A stretch of 64,000 nucleotides of DNA from NCBI GenBank assembly GCA_031841125.1, contig CM063109.1, positions 27,561,321-27,625,320 of the forward strand, read 5' to 3'. This document shows positions 56,868 to 64,000 of this stretch, piece after piece (position 1 is the stretch's first letter; each line of letters begins with the position of its first letter). This DNA is from Acanthococcus lagerstroemiae. Taxonomy: Eukaryota > Arthropoda > Insecta > Hemiptera > Eriococcidae. A program made the position numbers and the translations under genes. Under the pieces are notes generated by a model. That model worked only from the letters and a program-made list of their open reading frames with translations, ran no database searches and was not told where the DNA came from.

Positions 56868-57462
56868 CAGGGGTGTCGTGATCCCTTTGGTTCAATGAAG
56901 AAGCTTCCCTCAAATTCTGTTGGTTGACCCCCCCTCCCATTTGAAGTAGCAGTAAATTTTTGCTTTGCCTGACACAACGTGGTATATTACCTTCTTTTTG
57001 CAGTGTTCATTCTACTTTTGCAATTTCTGATAGTTTGATTACAAAGCAATATTATTTATAAAGAAATGTAAATAAAACATTTCTTGAGATTTTAAAACTA
57101 ATTATAATAAATTTTCCCTGTTCTCGTAAAATAAACTAACCACAAAAGTGTCATAAAAATTCTAAATGATAAGAAATAGGAAAACTCCAATTTTGATGTT
57201 TCAGTTTTGGTGACCAAGAATTTTTTTTTTTTGCTGATTCAGGCACTGAAGTACAATAAATAGCATAGTAGTACATGAAGCGGTTGCTTCGTCACTTAAC
57301 GTCGTTGAAGTCATTATTTTCTGTGCTATGAATAATAAAAATATACTACAAACATTTCCTATCTCCTCATCTGACCAGGAAAAAAAAAAAGAAGAAAAAA
57401 ACCCTCCTCCTAAAACGAATACACAGAATCTTTTTCACCGAAATGGCCTCACGACACCCCTG
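56868..57462. mobile_element. Element with CAGGGGTGTCGTGA ends (595 bp)
   Basis: Ends CAGGGGTGTCGTGA and TCACGACACCCCTG, flanked by GCACA on both sides. It splits a dispersed repeat whose uninterrupted relative is at 14330-14450. No transposase. Confidence 0.8.
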
Positions 57463-58794
57463 GCACACGCTGTAAAAATGCAACTTCACCCACAGTTTTC
57501 CGTGAGTAAAGTAGCCTCGAGGTATATAGAAAAAATATACAAAATTTCAGCTCAATCGAAGATGCCCCTCCTCTCTTTCCTTAGACAATTATGTGTGGAG
57601 TTTGAAATTTTTCGCAGAATTTTCTCTGACTCTGCGTGAGAAACGGCCCCGCTCCCTTTTTGGATAGCTTTTTTTTTAACATTTTTCGATAATAAAATAT
57701 GTTACGTCCAATAAGTCTTCAAATTGACCAGGAGGCCCACAAAAATGAAGGTTTAAATAACAGTCGGATCATTTTTTGTTTTGGTACTCGATATACAGGT
57801 TTCCGTACTCACTGAATTCAAATTTTGGGATAATTTTTAGGCCCGAACCCTGCACAGTCCCAGAGGGGTCATCTTTTTCAAAAAGAGGAAATATTTTAAG
57901 CTGTACACCACGGTATAAAACAAAAAAATAATTTATATTTACTCGTGTAAATGATGAGAAAAGAAATAAGATCTTATAAAAAAAAAAAGTTTGCTTCTGT
58001 AGATTTTTAGTTCTTTGTCTTTTCCACTTAAGTGGTCGATTTTTCTTATCTAACATTTAGAGAACGAAAGTCTCGTATAACGTTTAACTTCTTAAAATTA
58101 ATTTTCACTTATCAGCGTGTTTACCTGATGTTAAACATAATAGCTGCTGGAATGTTGATTCCGAAATCATCATCTCAAACATGAGCGAGCTTTGGTTACA
58201 TATTGTCAGAGAGCTTACTAACTTCTGTCGTTTAAAACTGAGGCGAAAAGAAAATTCGACTCATGTCATATTCAAGTCGAGGAGTTTATAAACGTTTCTC
58301 TATTTCGGGTAAAACTGATAAGAGTGTCAACTTTTTAAAGTATCTACACGGTTTAATAGATTTTTGAATGGACTTAGTGATACGTTTACAACTATCAAAG
58401 ATATAGAGAGTACTTATCGATAATCCCCAAAAATTTAATGCTTGAGAACTACTGAAAGGACAGAAACTGGCCCACACTGTTTAAAACACATGTTTTTTAA
58501 GATGTACAAGCTATCCTCATAGCATAAGTCTGTTGGAGGTCAAGATACCAGTGTGACCCTAAATTAAGTGAACATAAAGACCTTTTTGAAGGAAAAAAGT
58601 AATATTGATCGATGAATAAATATTATTAATTTGAAATGTTGCCTGAATTCTCCAGAATATGATTTCAGGCATCTGAAATTTAAGATTTTTAATTTGAATT
58701 TTTTGCAGATTTTTAAGTTGTAGTGATATTAACTTTAGTAATATTATTTTATTATTCTCTTATTCTCTTCTAGTGACGCTGTAAACGATAAATT

Positions 58795-59900
58795 TTGATA
58801 AAGCTTACCTGTATGGAACAGAGGAAGGTAAATCTTAAATCTAAATCAAACTTACCAGACATTCGGAATTTCGCATATTTATTTCAATGCAGTATCTCCG
58901 AATCTGGCGATCTTGGGATCGTAAATAGCGCTTCTGGCGTTCTGGCGAGAAAGCATCACTATTGGGCAGTAAATAAAATCTAGAAACTTTCTATGCTCTC
59001 TGCTTCATGGAATTGTTTTTGTGATAATGAATCCTCAGAGAATGCTCGTTCTTCGGATTCACAATATTTCGTATTTACTTTCGTCTCAGTCGTTAATGTA
59101 ATTTCGCAAACACTGCAAAATTCAGAAATGACTATAGGCAAAGCGTCATCTAGAATCAAAGCTGTGATCTCGACTTTGGAGGAGAGAAGGTCGTATACAT
59201 ATTTTGACGTACTTTGAGCAAAAATTTCTACTTTCGCAAGTGAATTAGATATATTTCGCTACAGCCAGCAAGAGCCTCAAAAAAAAGAAAAAGTGTTTCA
59301 AATTTATTGCATGCAGATCTGGTAATCGAAACAACTTTGGGAACCAAAGACGAAATAGAAACTTCCACAGAAACAGATCTGGTTAAAATAAAGGAATACT
59401 GGAGAGCTCATATGTCCTATAACATTATGGACAGAGTTATTACTAGCTTAAAAAGAAGATTTTCAACAGAAAGCATGAAAATGGCTGCAGCAATTGATAA
59501 TTTCCTTTCACTGAATTATGAAAACTCCAAAGTGTTCATAGATGTTTATGGTTCGCTTGGGAATATATATGACACAGCTTTAAAATCAGAAATGGCTGTT
59601 TGTAAGAATTTACGCTCAGCTCACTTCCAGAAAGAAAATATTGAAATAACTCAACTTGTTCAGTTGTTCAAAGAAAATTTAAAGACTTTTCCCAATTTGA
59701 TAAAATTATTCTGTATTGTCACGACTATTCCTGTTAGCTCAGCTACATGCGAACGAAGCATTTCAGCATTGCGGAGGATTCGAACTTGGCTCCATACAGC
59801 AATGACAAAAACCAGATTCACCGACCTTTCAATTTTGCATATCGAAAATGAATTTGTTCAAAATAATGTTGAGACTCGCGATATTTTCGACAATTTGTAG
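58795..59900 (+). mobile_element. hAT transposase remnant (C-terminal dimerisation domain)
   Basis: The open part at 59307-59900 reads RAHMSYNIMDRVITSLKRRF, then KTFPNLIKLFCIVTTIPVSS, ATCERSISALRRIRTWLHTA and MTKTRFTDLSILHIENEF. These are the hAT C-terminal motifs (SSATCERSFS-like, LK/R..YLR, ERL..LALL). Upstream, 58795-59290 shows broken transposase-like pieces (GVLARKHHYWAVNKI) with stops. No ATG opens the long frame. It could be related to the MITEs with 8-bp duplications in this window, but terminal sequences do not prove a partnership. Confidence 0.85.
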
Positions 59901-59994
59901 ATATCGGAAAACGAAAACTTTCACTGAAATTGTGATTCTTTAAAACTAAAACTTTTATGTTGGGTTAGTTTACTTTTACTTAAGGCGCACTTAT

Positions 59995-60140
59995 CAGTGG
60001 CGTATTTACTCTTAAAAACTTTTGGGGAGGGGGACCCTCAATATGATGGCAGTCAGAAAAAAAAAAGGTTGAAATATGTTCTTCAGAAATTTAGCCCTCC
60101 CCCCCCCCCAAAAAAAAAGTAAGACGTAGATACGCTTATG
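59995..60140. mobile_element. Short foldback MITE
   Basis: CAGTGGCGTATTTAC at the left and GTAGATACGCTTATG at the right are inverted, continuing into G-rich/C-rich arms with A runs. No convincing target duplication beyond CTTAT. Confidence 0.55.
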
Positions 60141-60657
60141 TATTTGTTACTCTTACTGTTTCACCATGTAGATATTCACTAAATTCTATATTTCTCATGT
60201 TTCTCAATTTTAAATGGAATTAGTAAATAAAATGAGTAACATTTTTTTTTTTTTTAATAACCGAATTTTTCTTGTAATTGTCGAAGGAGGTGGTCGCTTT
60301 TTTACAGTTTTCCCCATCATTATTTTTTGGTATTGATGCCACTGTCTTTAAATTGCTGCCAAATAACCTGCGTGCGAGTAGAAGTACTGCAAAGTGGCAA
60401 TGGTAACTCTGCAAACACGTTGGTCACATCGAACTGGCTTGTCATTATTACAGTGATTGGCTCACATCAGCGCCAGTTTTACCGTACGGGCTGACTGGGC
60501 TGCCACCCAAAGCGGCCAAATTTGCAGCCCAATAAAACAGTTACCTAATTTTGTGAGGAAGGGATGTAATAAAATAAGGCGGTAGAAATACTGCAGTCTA
60601 TGGTGGCAAAGTACTTAAAACTGACCCTGACTCACATGACTACATATTACCAGAGAC

Positions 60658-61034
60658 CAGGGACGTACGGACGTACCGAAGAGTTTTTCCTGGGGGAGGG
60701 GGCAAAAATTACGAAAATCTTAACTGACTCAACTCAAAATTCCCCAGTATCAAAGCCCCCCCCCCCAAAAAAAAAAAAAACCTTCTGGCTTGTTGGATTT
60801 TTCTTACTAACTCGACACAAAATTCTCAAATATCAAAGCAAAACAAAATTTAAAAAAGTTTCTGACTTCTTGTTGGGCAATTCCCATGTATCAAAGAAAA
60901 GAAAAAAAGAAAAAAAACTTTGACTTCCTATATTCCGCCTGACTGAAACGGTAAATTTCCCCAACTACTGAGTGAAAAATTCCTACGGGGGGGGGTACGT
61001 TTCCCCCTACTCCTTCCCTATCGGTACGTTCCTA
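60658..61034. mobile_element. hAT-type MITE family A, copy 4
   Basis: Starts CAGGGACGTACGGACGTACC (a small duplication of the end) and finishes CGGTACGTTCCTA. Longer than the other copies because CCCCAGTATCAAAG segments are repeated inside. The target duplication is not clear. Confidence 0.8.
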
Positions 61035-61479
61035 CCAATAGTAGTAAAAAGCTTATCATACGGTATTACTTGAGTCATATAGTGCGTAACATTTAATTTT
61101 AGGACTTAGTAGTGGAGACGTTGATGATAGGAAATTACGTTTCATTAAATACACTACTTTCTATAGCAAATATTAATGCATTTTTGAAAACAGTATTATT
61201 CAATCTATTAAAAGTTCGTCAAAACTAATATTACAACTTGATGTGTTTATTTTTTTCAGATCGAATTGTTTGGAACGAATGTTGCCAGTCGCAGCTATAT
61301 ACCTGGGATCTTTCAAAAGTACCTAAGCGCCCGAGAACTTATTGGTATGTTGATAAAACTTTACTAAAATCAGAAAATTTTACGTAAACCATAAGCATTT
61401 TTTGAGTTCGCCACAATTCTCGCAGGCTGATTCACTCATTTGGAAAGTGTTGAGATTGGATTAGTTAGTTGTTGAAATT

Positions 61480-61750
61480 TGTAACAAGTTCACTTGAAAG
61501 CATCGTGTTTTTGTCAGAACGTTTCCGGGTGCTGTTTCGTCATCAGTGACTTAGTTTCTGAAACATGTTAGCAATGGCCTGTCTATTACACACTATATTA
61601 GTCAAGGTAGTACCGTATAGTGAGTTTTCTTGTCATATCGTATATTCTGATTGGTTATTGGTCCAACCCCTGTTTGTTGAATTCTGTTTGTGAAAAGTTT
61701 ATATGATAGTATGTCTATGTGGTCACCCCAGTCCAGTGGTTTTCTGGAAA
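61480..61750 (-). mobile_element. Penelope-like pLTR fragment, copy 2
   Basis: Carries a hammerhead-like core and GGTAGTACCGTAT in the same relative position as the fragment at 48150-48430. Confidence 0.6.
61513..61550 (-). ncRNA. Hammerhead-ribozyme-like motif, probably degenerate
   Basis: Minus strand GTCA-CTGATGA-CG..CG-GAAA-CGT-TC-TGAC. The CTGATGA and GAAA cores are intact, but stem II is only two pairs with a 10-nt loop, stem I four pairs, and stem III one base short compared with 48188-48233. Confidence 0.5.
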
Positions 61751-62234
61751 AATGTTTCCGACTTCGTTCGGATGTTATAATTTTGAGTGCATGACGGAAG
61801 ATCTGCATGAATGGTTGTAGAACTGCAACGAAATCAGGCGATCGACTGTTCTCAGTATCTCCGGGGATGGTGTGCAGACGAAGTATCCGAACAATTTTGT
61901 AATAAAAGGAGAACATTTATTGTCTATTGGGAAATAACTGAAAATCTCGAAAAGAATTATACGATAGCCTAGAAAATACTTCTCAGTATTAACATGGAGA
62001 AAAATTTCGATCTGCCTAGTCAACTGCAAGTTGAAGTATACTAGGGCATTTATCAGTGCGGCAGCAACTTGAGATGCAGATCTGAGGTCCACGATTCACG
62101 TACTGGTGAAATAGAAAGCCAATACTCGACTCAGTGGCGTATAATATATTATGTCGAACATGGATCGATTCGTTTAGTTTTTAGTAGAACCTCTTATTCC
62201 TTTTATCGATTCTGTCTTGGCTACCGGATGCGCG

Positions 62235-62515
62235 ATCAGTTACCCTCGAGTCACCCGCGGAAAAGTTACCCATTTGCAATTCTTGGTTACCCTCAGATTA
62301 CACTCAGATTACCCAGAAACCCATCGTTCCCCTTTAGTTACCCGGGTAACTGGCGGAGTTTTGCGCATCCCGATATGCAATCAGTTACCCTCTAATTACC
62401 CGCGGAAAAGTTATCTATTTCAACCCTCGGTTACCTTCAGATTACCCAGAAACCCATCGGCACCCTTAGTTCTCCTTTAATTACTCGGGTAACTGGCAAG
62501 ATTTTGGGCATTAGG
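62235..62515 (+). repeat. Two tandem copies of a 145-bp unit
   Basis: ATCAGTTACCCTC..CGCGGAAAAGTTA and CAGATTACCCAGAAACCC return after 145 bp, and GGGTAACTGGC occurs in each. Within a unit, GTTACCC/ATTACCC words recur. Confidence 0.9.
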
Positions 62516-63046
62516 TACCTGAGCTTGTATGCAATACGTTTTCTCAGCGCTCTGAGCTGTTTAAAATAAGCACAAAATGTAAAGAATCCCGATGACAGCC
62601 ACATTTATGCGTGTTCGGTCTTGACATCGCAATTCCAAAGTTGATCAGATAGATACCTCAGCCGTCCTGAAAACATGAGAGCGAACTTGAGCAACCGAAA
62701 CCGTTTGACAAAATATTCATTCGGTCTCGAATTTTCCATGTTTTTCAAAAATGAATACTTTGAAAATATGTCGTAAATTTTTCGCTCCTTTTGGTAACAG
62801 AATTTGTATACCTATAAAGATGTGAAAGTTCTTGTTGGAGAGGCCTAGGCGTTTTTTTAAATTTTGAACTTGTATTTTTGAAGCTATACTTCTCTGTTAG
62901 ACGGAAAATTACCCTGACCACATTCTGATAGGAAGTTGGCCAGGCCTGTGGAAAATTTGTTGAAATTTAGATGAAAGTTGTAAATTTGAACAATTAAAAG
63001 AAAATTCATTTTGAACCAGAAAATATGATTTCGAACATCTGGTTAC

Positions 63047-63694
63047 CAAAAAAGAACCCCCCAAAAAACCCCAAAACCCCTAGTGGGGAAAACCAAACAC
63101 CCCAAAACAAAAAAAAAAACCCCCCAAAGACCCCGTTTTTGGCCCCGAGAAAAAATTTTTTCCCCGGGAAAAATGGGTTTTAAAACCCAAAACATCCCCA
63201 AACCCCCCAAACCCCCGGGGGATTTCCCCCCTTTTTTTTTTACCCGATTTTAAAAAAATTTTAACCAAAAAAAAGGGTTTTTTTGGGTGGGCGACCCCAA
63301 AAGGGGGCCCGGGGCCCCAAAGGGAAAAAGAACCGAAACCCCTTTCCCCCCCGGGGGGGGAAATTTCCTTTTTTAAAAAGCCCGGGTTAAAAAAGGGCGG
63401 GGAAGAAAATTTTTAAAAAACCTTTAAATTTTTTTTTTTAAAAATTTGTTTTTAAATTTCCTTTGGAAAAAATTTCCCAATATTGGAAGGGGGGATTTTT
63501 TAAATTTACTTTTTTTTTAAAAAAAAAAAATTTTGGGGCCCCCCCCAAATTGAAAAAAAGGGGAGGGGAAAAATTGGGGGAAAAAAAGTTTTATTGGGGG
63601 GATCTTTAAAAAAAATTGGGGTTGGTGAAAACCCGGAAAAAATTTTTGGGTTTTGAAGTAGCCCCTTAAAAAAAACAAAAAGGTGCACTTTTAA

Positions 63695-63730
<36 letters not shown>

Positions 63731-63855
63731 GGGGAAAAAATTCCGCCAAAATTAGGGGGGGGGGGAAAAAAGGGCGGGGTTTTGGGCCCATTCAAAAAAA
63801 AAGTTTTAAAATCCCCTTCATAATAAAAAATTTGGGGGAAAAATTTTGGTTTTCG
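63047..63855. other. Homopolymer-stuttered, probably erroneous sequence
   Basis: For about 800 bp nearly every base is in a run of three or more, with blocks such as CCCCAAAACCCC and GGGGAAAAAA. The neighbouring DNA is normal on both sides. This is unlike any repeat family and looks like low-quality consensus. Open frames within it should be ignored. Confidence 0.75.
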
Positions 63856-64000
63856 TTGAAGTACGAATAGAGATTGATCTGCAGTCGATGAAGAAAGACA
63901 ATTTATTTAATTTAAAGAGTGGACGTTTAATGTAATTGAATAAGCTGACAGTTCAAAAATCCGAAGATGTGAATCTCTCAATCTCAAAGAAATTCAGCTC

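Noticed and set aside
61602..62092. Two overlapping minus-strand frames as a protein gene
   Set aside because: They lie next to a Penelope pLTR fragment, show no domain and no splice pattern; probably transposon-derived or chance.
63080..63688. Frames in the terminal homopolymer region
   Set aside because: Phe/Lys/Gly/Pro runs produced by homopolymer stutter.

Overview
The window looks like animal, probably insect, nuclear DNA. It has split genes with GT..AG introns, an intron-rich BBS1, a heparan-sulfate glucuronyl C5-epimerase, a mitochondrial ribosomal protein, an arthropod-type family of trehalose-transporter-like MFS genes, and an AT-rich, transposon-packed background. A sap-feeding hemipteran would fit the transporter expansion, but that is inference only.

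Layout. 1-4.6 kb: the 3' half of BBS1 (+), six recognisable exons, with upstream exons outside the window. 4.7-4.9 kb: a tRNA-headed SINE. 6.5-8.2 kb: Glce/Hsepi (-), one exon. 9.3-9.8 kb: mRpL14 (+), head to head with Glce across about 1.2 kb. 10-14.8 kb: non-coding, with MITEs and palindromes. 14.8-51.4 kb: a same-strand (-) array of five MFS sugar-transporter-like genes. Three are full length (14.8-16.3, 18.1-19.5 and 38.4-46.6 kb), one is truncated (23.4-25.9 kb), and one is more divergent (50.1-51.4 kb). Four share a tiny first exon (11-19 codons) joined in phase 1 to one large exon; the fifth has the same acceptor, but its first exon was not found. The spaces and long introns hold decayed LINEs, Penelope-like elements (one with GIY-YIG and RT parts, and pLTR pieces carrying hammerhead ribozyme folds), hAT elements and many MITEs with legible 8-bp target duplications. 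51.5-63 kb: no host gene recognised, but a frameshifted FLYWCH zinc-finger fragment, a hAT transposase C-terminal fragment and several MITEs. 63.05-63.85 kb: homopolymer-stuttered sequence that looks like an assembly or consensus error.

The host genes do not form a pathway. BBS1 is a BBSome (cilium) subunit, Glce acts in Golgi heparan sulfate synthesis, mRpL14 in mitochondrial translation, and the MFS proteins are plasma-membrane solute carriers. The most informative parts of the window are the nested transposon stratigraphy, including paralogous empty sites within the same window, the complete hammerhead fold in a Penelope pLTR, and the transporter family that has lost the usual sugar-porter TM7 motif.
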